DNA of 64,000 bases from Rubrivivax sp. GTDB lineage: Bacteria > Pseudomonadota > Gammaproteobacteria > Burkholderiales > Burkholderiaceae_C. The notes beneath the pieces were generated by a model, which was not told where the DNA came from, did no database searches, and worked only from the letters and a program-made list of their open reading frames with translations. The translations under genes and the position numbers were made by a program. The DNA is taken from NCBI GenBank assembly GCA_027484825.1, contig JAIXSE010000036.1, positions 62,001-126,000 of the forward strand. The letters are read 5' to 3'. Below are positions 1-8,619 of this stretch, piece by piece; positions within the stretch are counted from its first letter, which is position 1, and the number at the start of each line of letters is the position of its first letter.

Positions 1-1
1 C

Positions 2-2695
2 CAGACGCTGGACCGTGTGGAGATCAGCGGCACTCGCGCCAGCCTGCAGCGCTCGCTCAATCTCAAGCGCAATGCGGCTCTGGTGCAGGACAGCATCAGT
101 GCCACCGAGCTGGGCCGATTCCCCGACGACAACGTGGCCGATTCCCTCAGCCACATCACCGGCGTGTCGATCTCGCGCACGGCGGGCGGCGAGGGCCAGA
201 AGGTGAGCGTGCGCGGCCTCGGCCCGGAATACACCCTCACCACCTTCAACAACCGCATCCTGGCCACCGACGGTGAAGGCCGTGACTTCGCCTTCGACGT
301 GCTGCCCTCGGACATCATCAGCGGCGCCGATGTGGTGAAGTCCGCGCAGGCGGCGGTGATGGAAGGCGCCATCGGTGGCGTGGTCAACCTGCGCTCCGCC
401 AGCCCCTTCGACCAGCCCGGCCAGCACGGCCTGCTGCGCCTGGAGGCGGACCGCAACACCATGAGTCGCCTCAACGGCGGCAAGCTGTCGGGCACCTACA
501 GCAACACCTTCGGCTCGCAGCTGGGCGTGCTGGTGGGCGTGGTGTATGCCGACCGCAAGGTGCGCACCGACACCGCTGGCAATGACGGCGGCTGGACCCG
601 CAACCCGATCAGCGACCCCGCCGCCAACTGGACCGGCAATGCCTGGGGCGGCAACATCGACCCCAATGGCAATGGCGTGCTGGACCCCGATGAAGAGGGC
701 TTGATCGGCCCGGGCCAGTTCCGCGTCGGCTCGGTGATGGAGCAGAAAAAGCGGCTGGCCCTGTCCGGCAAGGTCGAATGGCGGCCTGCCGACAATTTCA
801 AGCTGGTGGTGGACGGCATCCGCACCCGGCTGGATTCACCGCAGGTCGGCTATCAGCAGTCCTTCTACACGCTGTTCTCGCCGGGCCGCTGGTCCAACAT
901 GCAGGTGAGCAACGGGGTGGTGACCGGCTTCACCATGGACAACAGCGACCCCGAACTGCGCCTGAATCCCGAGCTGCTGAACCTCACCACCCACCGCGTG
1001 GTCGACACCGCCCTCTACGGCGCGAATGCGGAATGGAAGGCCAGCGCCGACCTGAAGTTCAACGGCGACGTCTACACCTCCACCTCCAAGCGCCATTCCG
1101 GCGGCCAGGACACCTACACCGTCCTGCGCATGAACCAGCCCAATGTCACCACGGTGCAACTGACCGGCTCGCAGGTGCCCAGCATCACCACGACGCTGGC
1201 CGATGGGCGCGATCTGGCGCAGGGGCTGGCCGCCGGCCAGTTCGGTGCGAGCGACTTCAACACCCATTACCTGGGCCTGTCCGGCGACAACATCGATGAC
1301 CGCATCAACGGCATCAGCCTGAATGGCACCTGGACGCTGGACCGCTTCAACATCGACACGGTGCAGTTCGGCATCAGCAGCACCCGCCGCAAGAAGAACC
1401 GGGACCTGGTGGACAACGCCATCAACGGCGGCGAGAACTACTACTCCGGCGACAACGCCATCAACGTCGGCGCCCTGGGCGGCAATGTGCTGGACCAGAA
1501 CCTGCACCTGCCCAACTTCATGAGCGGCGTCAGTGGCGACTTCCCGCGCAGCTTCCTGGGCTTTGATGTGCCCAACTATCTGGCGGCCCTGCAGGCCTAT
1601 AACGGCAAGCCGCGTCCGGACGGCACGACCTACGACTTCAGCAAGGCCGCGCCGGTGTGGAACCCGCTGCAGAGCTACCGGGTGAAGGAGACCACCACCA
1701 GCGCCTTTGTGCAGGCGGACCTCTCCGGGGACCGCTGGAATGCCGACGTCGGCGTGCGGCTGGTGCATACCCGCACCTCGTCCACCGCCTGGGACGCCAA
1801 GATCGTGGACCTGGTGGAAAACGGCCCCTTCAACTACACCGCCACCTATGCAGCGCCGACGCCGCTGGTCGAGACCGGCAGCTACACCTACGGCCTGCCG
1901 TCGGCCAACTTCGTCTGGCACTTTGACGACAAGCTGCAGCTGCGCCTGGGCGCGGCCAAGACCATGGCTCGTCCGTCGGTGGAGCAACTGGCGCCCACCA
2001 GCACCACCGCCAGCGTCGCCTGGGGCGACTTCACCCAGGTCTATGGCGGCAATGCCCAGATCAAGCCCTACAGCGCCCGCCAATACGACGCGTCGCTGGA
2101 GTGGTATTACGCCCGCAACTCGGCCCTGACCTTTGCGGTGTTCCAGAAGAACATCAAGAACCAGATCACCACCAGCTGGCAGACCGGCGTGGACATCGGC
2201 GTGCCGGGACATCTGTTCAATGTGCTCAAGCCGATCAACGGGGACAAGGCCCGGGTGCGCGGCATGGAGCTGGGCTTCCAGCATCTGTTCGACAACGGCT
2301 TCGGCGTGCGAGCCCAGTACACCCGCAACAACTCCCGCAGCTGGGTGGGTGGGGAGGAGCGTCCGCTGGAAGGCATTGCGCCGGCCACGTCCTCGCTGGG
2401 AGTGCTGTATGAGAAGGGCCCGTGGAGCCTGAGCGCCACCGCCGACCACACCGACGAATTCGTCAGCGCCATCAATGTGCTGGGCCCTGGGTTCAATGAG
2501 CGGGCCAAGGCCATCACCTGGCTGACGGCGCAGGCGGCGTATGAGGTCAACCAGTGGCTGCGCATTTCCATCGAGGGGCGCAACCTCACCGATGCCAAGC
2601 AGTCCTACACGCTGGGCGATGGCAACATCGTGCTGCCCCAGGGCTACAACCGCTGGGGTCGTTCCTTCACCGTGGGCGCCAGCCTGAAGTTCTGA
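2..2695 (+). CDS. TonB-dependent receptor (5' end outside window)
   Basis: Outer-membrane active transporter, probably for an oligosaccharide. The frame is open from the first base, so the signal peptide and start lie upstream. The visible protein begins with a plug domain: the stretches RFPDDNVADSL, VSVRGLGPEY and GAIGGVVNLR are typical of the large Xanthomonas/Caulobacter-type TonB receptors that take up plant glycans. A long beta-barrel follows with regular aromatic/Gly strands, and the protein ends in a C-terminal phenylalanine (SFTVGASLKF), the usual barrel-insertion signal. Only 22 bp separate it from the exported amidohydrolase gene. With the alpha-galactosidase beyond, this suggests uptake of alpha-galactosides. 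The substrate is inference. Confidence 0.93.
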   Translation, partial: QTLDRVEISGTRASLQRSLNLKRNAALVQDSISATELGRFPDDNVADSLSHITGVSISRTAGGEGQKVSVRGLGPEYTLTTFNNRILATDGEGRDFAFDVLPSDIISGADVVKSAQAAVMEGAIGGVVNLRSASPFDQPGQHGLLRLEADRNTMSRLNGGKLSGTYSNTFGSQLGVLVGVVYADRKVRTDTAGNDGGWTRNPISDPAANWTGNAWGGNIDPNGNGVLDPDEEGLIGPGQFRVGSVMEQKKRLALSGKVEWRPADNFKLVVDGIRTRLDSPQVGYQQSFYTLFSPGRWSNMQVSNGVVTGFTMDNSDPELRLNPELLNLTTHRVVDTALYGANAEWKASADLKFNGDVYTSTSKRHSGGQDTYTVLRMNQPNVTTVQLTGSQVPSITTTLADGRDLAQGLAAGQFGASDFNTHYLGLSGDNIDDRINGISLNGTWTLDRFNIDTVQFGISSTRRKKNRDLVDNAINGGENYYSGDNAINVGALGGNVLDQNLHLPNFMSGVSGDFPRSFLGFDVPNYLAALQAYNGKPRPDGTTYDFSKAAPVWNPLQSYRVKETTTSAFVQADLSGDRWNADVGVRLVHTRTSSTAWDAKIVDLVENGPFNYTATYAAPTPLVETGSYTYGLPSANFVWHFDDKLQLRLGAAKTMARPSVEQLAPTSTTASVAWGDFTQVYGGNAQIKPYSARQYDASLEWYYARNSALTFAVFQKNIKNQITTSWQTGVDIGVPGHLFNVLKPINGDKARVRGMELGFQHLFDNGFGVRAQYTRNNSRSWVGGEERPLEGIAPATSSLGVLYEKGPWSLSATADHTDEFVSAINVLGPGFNERAKAITWLTAQAAYEVNQWLRISIEGRNLTDAKQSYTLGDGNIVLPQGYNRWGRSFTVGASLKF

Positions 2696-2717
2696 TCCTG
2701 CGGAAAGCCCCCCCACC

Positions 2718-3890
2718 ATGACGCAACGATTTTTCACTCCACCGGGTGTTGCGACCCTCCCGGCCGCTTGGTTGGCAGCCCTGCTGGCGGGTCTGTCGCT
2801 TTCGCTGTCGCTGTGTCCGCCCGCGTGGGCAGCCCAGGCAGCGCCTACGGCGTCGCCATCGACGGCCCGTCCCTACACGATGGCCGACTTCGAGCGCGTG
2901 CCCAAGATCGATGCCCACGTGCATCTGCACAACGCCGACCCCGGCTTTGTGAAGGCCGCGCGCCGCCTGAACTTCAAGCTGCTCACCATCAACGTCGACT
3001 ACCCGGACTTCCCGCCGCTGGACGATCAGCAGCGGGTGGCGCTGTCGCTCAAGAAGGCGTTTCCGCAGACCGTCGCCTGGGCGGCGAGTTTCTCCAGCGA
3101 CGACGCCGACCAGCCCGGCTGGCTGGACGCGACCCGCGCGCGGGTGGACGCCGGTCTGGCCCAGGGCGCGGTGGGCGTGAAGGTGTGGAAGAACATCGGC
3201 ATGAGCCTGCGCAATGCGCAGGGCGATCTGGTGATGATCGACGATGCCCGCTTCAGCCCCCTGTTCGACGACTTCGCACGCCGCGGCATTGCCATGCTGG
3301 GCCACCAGGGTGAGCCGCACAACTGCTGGCTGCCGCTGGACCAGATGACGGTCAACAATGACCGCGCCTACTTCAAGGCCCATCCCCAATATCACATGGC
3401 CCTGCATCCGGAGATGCCCAGCTGGGAGGCGCAGATGGCTGCGCGCGACCGCATGCTGGCCGCCCATCCGGGGCTGCGCTTCATCGGCATGCACATGGCG
3501 TCCCTGGAGCGCAACGTGGATGAACTGGCCGACTTCCTGGACCGCTTCCCGCAGGCGAATGTGGACCTGGCCGCACGCATCGGCCAGTTGCAGGCTCAGA
3601 GTCAGAAGGACCGGGAGAAGGTGCGCCGCTTTATCCTGAAGTATCAGGACCGGCTGATGTACGGCACCGACCTGGCGCAAGCCCCGGACCAGTCCGGTGC
3701 CGCCCTGCTCAAGGAGATGGTGCCGTTCTGGCGCATGCACTGGCGCTACTTCAACACGGCCGACCGCTTCAAGGTGGACGACCTGGATGCGCCGGTGCAG
3801 GGGCTGGCCCTGCCGCGCGAGGTGGTGGACAAGCTCTACCACCGCAATGCCGAGCGGATCTACGCAGGGGGCTGGGAGGTGAAGCCATGA
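2718..3890 (+). CDS. exported amidohydrolase-superfamily protein
   Basis: Predicted 390-residue metal-dependent hydrolase of the amidohydrolase (TIM-barrel) superfamily. An N-terminal signal peptide runs to about residue 39 (hydrophobic core LLAGLSLSLSL, then PAWAAQA). The metal motif DAHVHLH gives H67 and H69. Later barrel motifs are GHQGEP, the MHMAS stretch and YGTDLAQ, whose aspartate is the usual final metal ligand. It resembles the amidohydrolase_2 group, whose members are often decarboxylases or lactonases; the substrate cannot be read from sequence. It sits between the TonB receptor and the alpha-galactosidase and overlaps the latter by ATGA, so the two are translationally coupled. 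The role in glycan use is inferred from context. Confidence 0.85.
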   Translation: MTQRFFTPPGVATLPAAWLAALLAGLSLSLSLCPPAWAAQAAPTASPSTARPYTMADFERVPKIDAHVHLHNADPGFVKAARRLNFKLLTINVDYPDFPPLDDQQRVALSLKKAFPQTVAWAASFSSDDADQPGWLDATRARVDAGLAQGAVGVKVWKNIGMSLRNAQGDLVMIDDARFSPLFDDFARRGIAMLGHQGEPHNCWLPLDQMTVNNDRAYFKAHPQYHMALHPEMPSWEAQMAARDRMLAAHPGLRFIGMHMASLERNVDELADFLDRFPQANVDLAARIGQLQAQSQKDREKVRRFILKYQDRLMYGTDLAQAPDQSGAALLKEMVPFWRMHWRYFNTADRFKVDDLDAPVQGLALPREVVDKLYHRNAERIYAGGWEVKP

Positions 3891-6688
3891 CCGCCCGTCG
3901 CGCCTTTTTGCAATGGCTGGGCGCCGCCCCGGTCGTGGCCACAGCACCGGCCTGGGCCCGCGCCGCCGGCAACGGTGCCGGCCCCACCGGCAGTACCCCG
4001 TCCGCGCAGGCGCTCGGTCGTGGTCACGTCCGGCTGCAGGACGACCGCGTGTCGATCCAATTCGATGAGCAGATGCGCTCCCGTCTGGTACGCCTTGGTG
4101 GCCCCCGCCCGCTTCCCCTCACCGGGTTCGATGCCGGGGAAAGCCTGCTGCTGGAAGGCGGCAAGGCGATGGATCGCTTCACCCTGACGGCCGCGCAACC
4201 CGGTGAGGCGGACACCGCCTGGGGCCCAGGCCAGCATCTGGTCGTGACGGGTCGCTCGGCCGCAGGCATTGAGAAGTCCGTCACCGTGACCCTGCTGGAC
4301 CGGCACCCCGGCGTGGTGCTGATCGACACGGTCTTCAAGAACACGGGCAGCGTGGCCCTGGCGCTGCAGGGGTGGACGGTGGGCGCGCACCGGCTGCTGG
4401 CATCGCCTCGCCATGGCGGCGGCTGGTGGACCTACTCCGGCGCCACCCATCAAGACCGTCGCGACTGGATGCAGCCCGTCAAGCGCGGCTTCGATCAGCG
4501 CAACTTCCTGGGCATGAATGCCTCCGACTACGGCGGCGGCACGCCGGTGGTGGATGTGTGGCGACGGGACCTTGGCGTGGCCCTTGGCCATCTGGATCGG
4601 GTGCCTCGTCTGGTGTCGCTGCCGGTGCGCGCCGTGGGCGATCAGGTGGACCTGGCCCTGCGCTGCGATGAGCCGATGACGCTGGCACCCGGCGCGGAAC
4701 TGCGCACGCCCACCGCCTTCTTGCACCTGCACGACGGAGACTGCTTTGTCCCGCTGGACCGTTACCGGCAACTGATGCTGGCGCAAGGCTTCGCCGCGCC
4801 GGAGCCCCCCCGCAGCGCCCACGACGCCGTCTGGTGTGCCTGGGGCTATGAGCGTGATTTCTCGCTGGACTATGTCCGCGCCACGCTGCCCAAGGTGCAG
4901 GAGCTCGGCCTCAAATGGGCGGTGCTGGACGACGGCTGGCAGCGCGCAACGGGTGACTGGACGCTGGACCTGGCCAAGTTCCCAGGCGGTGATGCGGACA
5001 TCAAGGCGCTGGTGCAGGACATCCATGCCCGCGGCATGAAGGCCCGGTTGTGGATCGCGCCGCTGGCGGTCGCCCCGGGCAGCGACGAACTGCATGAGCA
5101 CGCCGACCTGCTGCTGCTGGACAAGGACGGCGCGCCGCAGCTGGTGTCCTGGTGGAACAGCTTCTACCTCTGCCCCGCGCATCCGCAGACGCAGGCCCGC
5201 ATCGCCGCGATCTTCCGCAAGATCATCGGGGACTGGGGCTTCGACGGCCTGAAGATCGACGGCCAGCACCTCAACGGCGTGGCCCCTTGCTACAACCCCA
5301 AGCACCAGCATGCCCGCCCGGAAGACGCGGTCGAGCAGATGGCCGCCTTCTACAAGGCGATGTTTGAAGCGGCCCATGCGGTGAATCCGGAAGCCGTGGT
5401 GGAGGTGTGCCCCTGCGGCACGAGTTATGCCTTCCACAACATGCCCTTCATCGACCAGGCCCCGGCCAGCGACCCGCTGTCCAGCTGGCAAGTGCGCCAC
5501 AAGGGCAAGGCGCTCAAGGCCCAGATGGGCCGCTGGTCCGCCTACGCCGGGGACCATGTGGAGCTGTCCACCGGCGGGCAGGACTTTGCCTCGGCGGTGG
5601 GGGTGGGCGCGGTGGTCTCCACCAAGTTCACCTGGCCGGTGGACCCGAAGCCGAAGGACTCCTTCCTGCTGACGCCGGAGCGGGAGGCCCACTGGCGGCG
5701 CTATATCGATGCGCACAATGCCAAGGGCCTGTCCGACGGCAGTTATCGCGGCGAGCTCTATGACATCGCCTTCGATCTTCCGGAAACGCATGTGGTGGAG
5801 AAGAACGGCGTCATGCACTACGCCTTCTATGCACCGCGATGGGACGGGCCGGTCACGCTGCGGGGACTGGGCCCAGGCACCTGGCGCATCCGCGACTATG
5901 TGAACCAGAAGGATCTGGGCACCGTGCAGGGCGTCCGGCCCACGCTGAAGCTGCGCTTCGAGGAGCATCTGCTGATCGAGGCCACGCTGGTGACAGCGGA
6001 CGCGCGGCCTGTGGTCCGATCAGGCCGGGTGCCGGCACGCTGGCTGGACCGCGAAGGCTTCCCGGTGGCGTCCGCGTGGAGCGACGCACCGGCCAGCTTC
6101 TTCGCCCACGATTGGCGGGGGCAGGCCTTGACCGGTCCCCAATCCACACGGGTGCAACTGCTGCATGACGACCGCCAGCTGTATCTGCGCTTCCTCAGCC
6201 GCTATCAGCAACTGGCCACGCATGAGCGGGCGCTGTCCGCGACCGAGATCTATCCGCTGTGGGAGCGTGATGTGGTGGAGGTGTTCCTGCAAGCGCCGCA
6301 GGATGCGGGGACGTCGCGATATCGGGAACTGCAGGTGGCGCCCAATGGCCTGATGCAGGAGATCGGGATCAGTGAGACTCGGCGCCAGCGGGTCCTGAAT
6401 CAGTCCCGGGCCCGCGCGTCCGTGCAGGCGGAGCAGCGGCTGTGGACGGCGGAGCTGGCGGTGCCCTGGCGGTCGGTGAGCGGGGGCGCGGCGTTTGGGG
6501 CTTCGGCGCCGGGATCCAGCACGGCCTTCGCCTCCATGGGCGAGGGGTGGCGCATGAACTTCTTCCGCATTGAAGGTCTGCGCGGGGAAGGGCCGACGAG
6601 CGGGCGGATGTACTCCGCCTGGAACCCGACCCGCACCGAGAAGCCCAACTTCCATGTGCCGGACGCCTTCGGCCTGCTGAAGACCTGA
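3887..6688 (+). CDS. exported GH36-type alpha-galactosidase with C-terminal CBM9-like domain
   Basis: Predicted 933-residue glycoside hydrolase that releases alpha-linked galactose. The N-terminus carries a twin-arginine-like signal (ARRAFLQWLG, then PAWARAAG), suggesting Tat export. A beta-sandwich domain precedes a TIM barrel with WCAWGYERDF, VLDDGWQ, RLWIAP and DGLKIDGQ; D458 in the last is the expected nucleophile. CPCGT and a downstream aspartate near residue 529 (QAPASDP) would supply the acid/base; this assignment is inferred. Residues from about 715 on, beginning near WSDAPASFF, look like a family-9-type carbohydrate-binding or DOMON-like sandwich, which is unusual for simple GH36 enzymes. 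The gene starts inside the amidohydrolase stop (ATGA) and is last in the operon. Confidence 0.88.
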   Translation: MTARRAFLQWLGAAPVVATAPAWARAAGNGAGPTGSTPSAQALGRGHVRLQDDRVSIQFDEQMRSRLVRLGGPRPLPLTGFDAGESLLLEGGKAMDRFTLTAAQPGEADTAWGPGQHLVVTGRSAAGIEKSVTVTLLDRHPGVVLIDTVFKNTGSVALALQGWTVGAHRLLASPRHGGGWWTYSGATHQDRRDWMQPVKRGFDQRNFLGMNASDYGGGTPVVDVWRRDLGVALGHLDRVPRLVSLPVRAVGDQVDLALRCDEPMTLAPGAELRTPTAFLHLHDGDCFVPLDRYRQLMLAQGFAAPEPPRSAHDAVWCAWGYERDFSLDYVRATLPKVQELGLKWAVLDDGWQRATGDWTLDLAKFPGGDADIKALVQDIHARGMKARLWIAPLAVAPGSDELHEHADLLLLDKDGAPQLVSWWNSFYLCPAHPQTQARIAAIFRKIIGDWGFDGLKIDGQHLNGVAPCYNPKHQHARPEDAVEQMAAFYKAMFEAAHAVNPEAVVEVCPCGTSYAFHNMPFIDQAPASDPLSSWQVRHKGKALKAQMGRWSAYAGDHVELSTGGQDFASAVGVGAVVSTKFTWPVDPKPKDSFLLTPEREAHWRRYIDAHNAKGLSDGSYRGELYDIAFDLPETHVVEKNGVMHYAFYAPRWDGPVTLRGLGPGTWRIRDYVNQKDLGTVQGVRPTLKLRFEEHLLIEATLVTADARPVVRSGRVPARWLDREGFPVASAWSDAPASFFAHDWRGQALTGPQSTRVQLLHDDRQLYLRFLSRYQQLATHERALSATEIYPLWERDVVEVFLQAPQDAGTSRYRELQVAPNGLMQEIGISETRRQRVLNQSRARASVQAEQRLWTAELAVPWRSVSGGAAFGASAPGSSTAFASMGEGWRMNFFRIEGLRGEGPTSGRMYSAWNPTRTEKPNFHVPDAFGLLKT

Positions 6689-6714
6689 TCGGCCTACTGA
6701 AGATTCGCAGCACC

Positions 6715-6750
6715 AAGGTCTCGCCAAGGGCTTCCCCTGGCGAGACCTTT
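6715..6750 (+). terminator. strong hairpin terminator between convergent genes
   Basis: A perfect 12-bp stem (arms 6715-6726 and 6738-6749, AAGGTCTCGCCA and its complement) encloses an 11-nt loop and is followed on the plus strand by a run of five T. It lies 27 bp after the alpha-galactosidase stop and 5 bp from the GH114 stop on the other strand. It should end the plus-strand operon and probably serves both directions, though the T run is good only on plus. Confidence 0.85.
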
Positions 6751-6754
6751 TTCC

Positions 6755-7594
6755 TTACTTGCGCACCGTGGGCGCGAAGCAGGCGTAGCGGTAGGTGTCG
6801 TCCAGCTCCAGGGCCAGCACGAGTGTCTTGATGCCGGCGGCATTCATGCTGCTGCAGAGTTTGTCACGGGCCTGCTTCTTGTTGGTGCGGTACTTGGAGG
6901 CGTATTCCGCATTGAACACCGGCTTGCCCTTGCTGGTGAACACCGAATAGCCGCCGCATTCGCTGTATTCATTGCACTGCTCATTGAGGGCCATGTCGAA
7001 GTAGGGCTCCAGCGCGCTGAGCTGGTCCACATCGTTCTTCAGTGCAATCGCCAGGCCGCGGCTGTGGGCGGCATTGGCCAGGAACTTGTTGTAGTCCAGC
7101 TGATGCGCGGCGGTGAGCGGGAAGCCGGTGGTGTTGGAGTAGCCGTCCACATTGTCCGGTTCCACACCGTCGCAGCCCTTGGAGCGGGCGGTGTCCAGGC
7201 GACTGAGCATGATGTTGCGCACGTTGGTGGAGCGGATGTCCAGCCACCATTCACCTTCCCATTCCGGGTCCAGCGGCTTGCCGTAGTCGGTGGACTGGAA
7301 TGAATTCTTGTCCGCACGCCAGTTCTCATAGCTGCCGGCGGAGAAATAGCACACCACCTTGCGGCCTTGGGCCTTCAATGCATTGATCTGCGAGACGGTG
7401 GTGTCGAACAGGTCGACGTCATACACGTCCACGTTGTAGCTGGTGTTGATCTTGCCCTTGAGCTGCCATTGCCAGGTGGTGTTGGCCGTGGGCTTCCACC
7501 AAGTCTGCGCCTGTGCATTCATGGCGCCCATGCTGGCGGCAAGCAGGGTGAGGGAAGCGCACAGCTTCCAGACGCGTCGGGGGGTTGTGGTCAT
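6755..7594 (-). CDS. exported endo-alpha-1,4-polygalactosaminidase-like glycosidase (GH114)
   Basis: Predicted 279-residue secreted glycosidase with the GH114 pattern: WQWQLKGKIN near the start, then VDVYDVDLFD, KVVCYFSAGSYE, WWLDIRS, CDGVEPDNVDGY (carrying the presumed catalytic acids) and IALKNDV. The start at 7594 is chosen because GGAGGA sits 8 nt ahead; the longer frame to 7765 has no good ribosome site and would bury the signal peptide. Residues 1-30 form that signal peptide (RR, hydrophobic core, NAQAQ). GH114 enzymes cut galactosaminogalactan-type polymers of fungal walls or exopolysaccharides. This substrate is family knowledge and is not shown here. It is monocistronic and convergent with the alpha-galactosidase operon. 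Confidence 0.85.
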   Translation of the reverse strand: MTTTPRRVWKLCASLTLLAASMGAMNAQAQTWWKPTANTTWQWQLKGKINTSYNVDVYDVDLFDTTVSQINALKAQGRKVVCYFSAGSYENWRADKNSFQSTDYGKPLDPEWEGEWWLDIRSTNVRNIMLSRLDTARSKGCDGVEPDNVDGYSNTTGFPLTAAHQLDYNKFLANAAHSRGLAIALKNDVDQLSALEPYFDMALNEQCNEYSECGGYSVFTSKGKPVFNAEYASKYRTNKKQARDKLCSSMNAAGIKTLVLALELDDTYRYACFAPTVRK

Positions 7595-8117
7595 CGAGGA
7601 ATCCTCCATTGGCGGCACGGGGCCGGGGTTGAACAGCCCGGGGCACGTCCCGATGGACCTTCGTCCTGGCGATGGTGATTTCCAATGAATGGGCGCTGCC
7701 TCGTTTGGCTCGACTGAATGCAGTGTTTGCTTTCGATTCCGATTGATTCGAAAACGAAATTGCATTCAGTCACGCGCCGATCTGTGGCAGTTCAATGACG
7801 GAAAACCAATCGCCATGGGGCTGAAATCCATTCAGTGCCACAGGCGGGGTGGTTTCTATCATTGCGTTTTGGCTTTCACAACTTTCGGTCAATGACCATT
7901 TCGAAAGTGCTGAAGGCGACCGGCCACGACGCTTATGAGATAACTGATTGATCCATAAGGAGAGACCGCACTGAATGCCGGTCATCGAATGAGTCGGGGC
8001 ATTCGGCGCGGGATCAATTTGTCACCAATGAAACGCGATGGCGGGCGGTCGCCACGGCTGCGTGGCGGGAGGTCGCCGCCCAAAAAAGCGGTGATGAGGG
8101 GCAGGACTCGCCCGGGT
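7595..8117. other. 523-bp intergenic region with inverted repeats upstream of the GH114 gene
   Basis: No credible gene. It is noticeably richer in A+T than its surroundings between 7690 and 7990. It contains a perfect 11-bp inverted repeat (7712-7722 GACTGAATGCA, 7761-7771 TGCATTCAGTC) and further copies of the core CATTCAG/CTGAATG at 7829-7835 and 7971-7977. These are likely regulatory sites for the GH114 gene. The GC-rich part near 8043-8081 can fold into a stem but lacks a U tract in the useful direction. Confidence 0.5.
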
Positions 8118-8585
8118 TCAGGCGGTCGCCGCGGGCTGCTTGCCGTCCCGCCCCTGCCCCAGCACCTGAGCCTGCAGGCTCTGCACCGCTGCAAACTGGA
8201 TGGGCAGGGTGGTGGACACCAGCATGGGCGACAGCCAGGCGTCCCAGAACAATGCACTCACCATGGCCAGCGCAAACAGCGCCCCCACCATCACCAGCGC
8301 GGTGACGCATTGCTGGAGCGCATTCCCGCGCCGGATCAGCAGCAGGGTCGCGCCCATCAAGATCCCCAGCGACCAGCCAATGAAGGGCTGGTGGACCAGC
8401 CGGTGCGGGGTGGTCCGCGCGGTCCAGGGCACTTCCACACCCAGGTGGGGCAGGAGCATCACGGCCATCACCAGCACGGTGGCGGCCAGCAGCGGGCCGG
8501 AACCCAGGTGATTGAGAGACTTGAATCCACGCATGATGATCAGGGGCGCTGATGCCCAATGAAGCGATAGGGAGCCCGGCCGCAT
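8118..8585 (-). CDS. small membrane protein, unknown function
   Basis: A protein of up to 155 residues that I do not recognise. It shows three hydrophobic segments: LLAATVLVMAVMLLP, a second around IGWSLGILMGATLLLI, and a third around TALVMVGALFALAMVSALFW. A polar tail ends in KQPAATA. The start is uncertain: the listed ATG at 8585 has a purine-rich stretch almost touching it, while an internal ATG at 8534 gives MRGFKSL, a more usual N-terminus, but has no clear ribosome site. It lies just downstream of and on the same strand as the M48 protease, with a 34-bp gap, so the two are probably co-transcribed. Confidence 0.6.
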   Translation of the reverse strand: MRPGSLSLHWASAPLIIMRGFKSLNHLGSGPLLAATVLVMAVMLLPHLGVEVPWTARTTPHRLVHQPFIGWSLGILMGATLLLIRRGNALQQCVTALVMVGALFALAMVSALFWDAWLSPMLVSTTLPIQFAAVQSLQAQVLGQGRDGKQPAATA

Positions 8586-8619
8586 TCTCCCTGAGCCTCA
8601 GCGCTTGTCGAGTCGCTCT

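Noticed and set aside
836-2737. Long minus-strand open frame opposite the TonB receptor
   Set aside because: Composition is low in normal motifs, it lies completely within a clear receptor gene, and it has no ribosome site.
7731-7760. TTCGATTCC-like stretch reminiscent of a tRNA T-arm
   Set aside because: No acceptor, D or anticodon stem could be drawn around it; it is the loop of the inverted repeat at 7712-7771.
8043-8081. GC-rich stem next to the small membrane protein gene as a terminator
   Set aside because: For the minus-strand gene the T run precedes rather than follows the stem; on plus the stem is followed by A residues.
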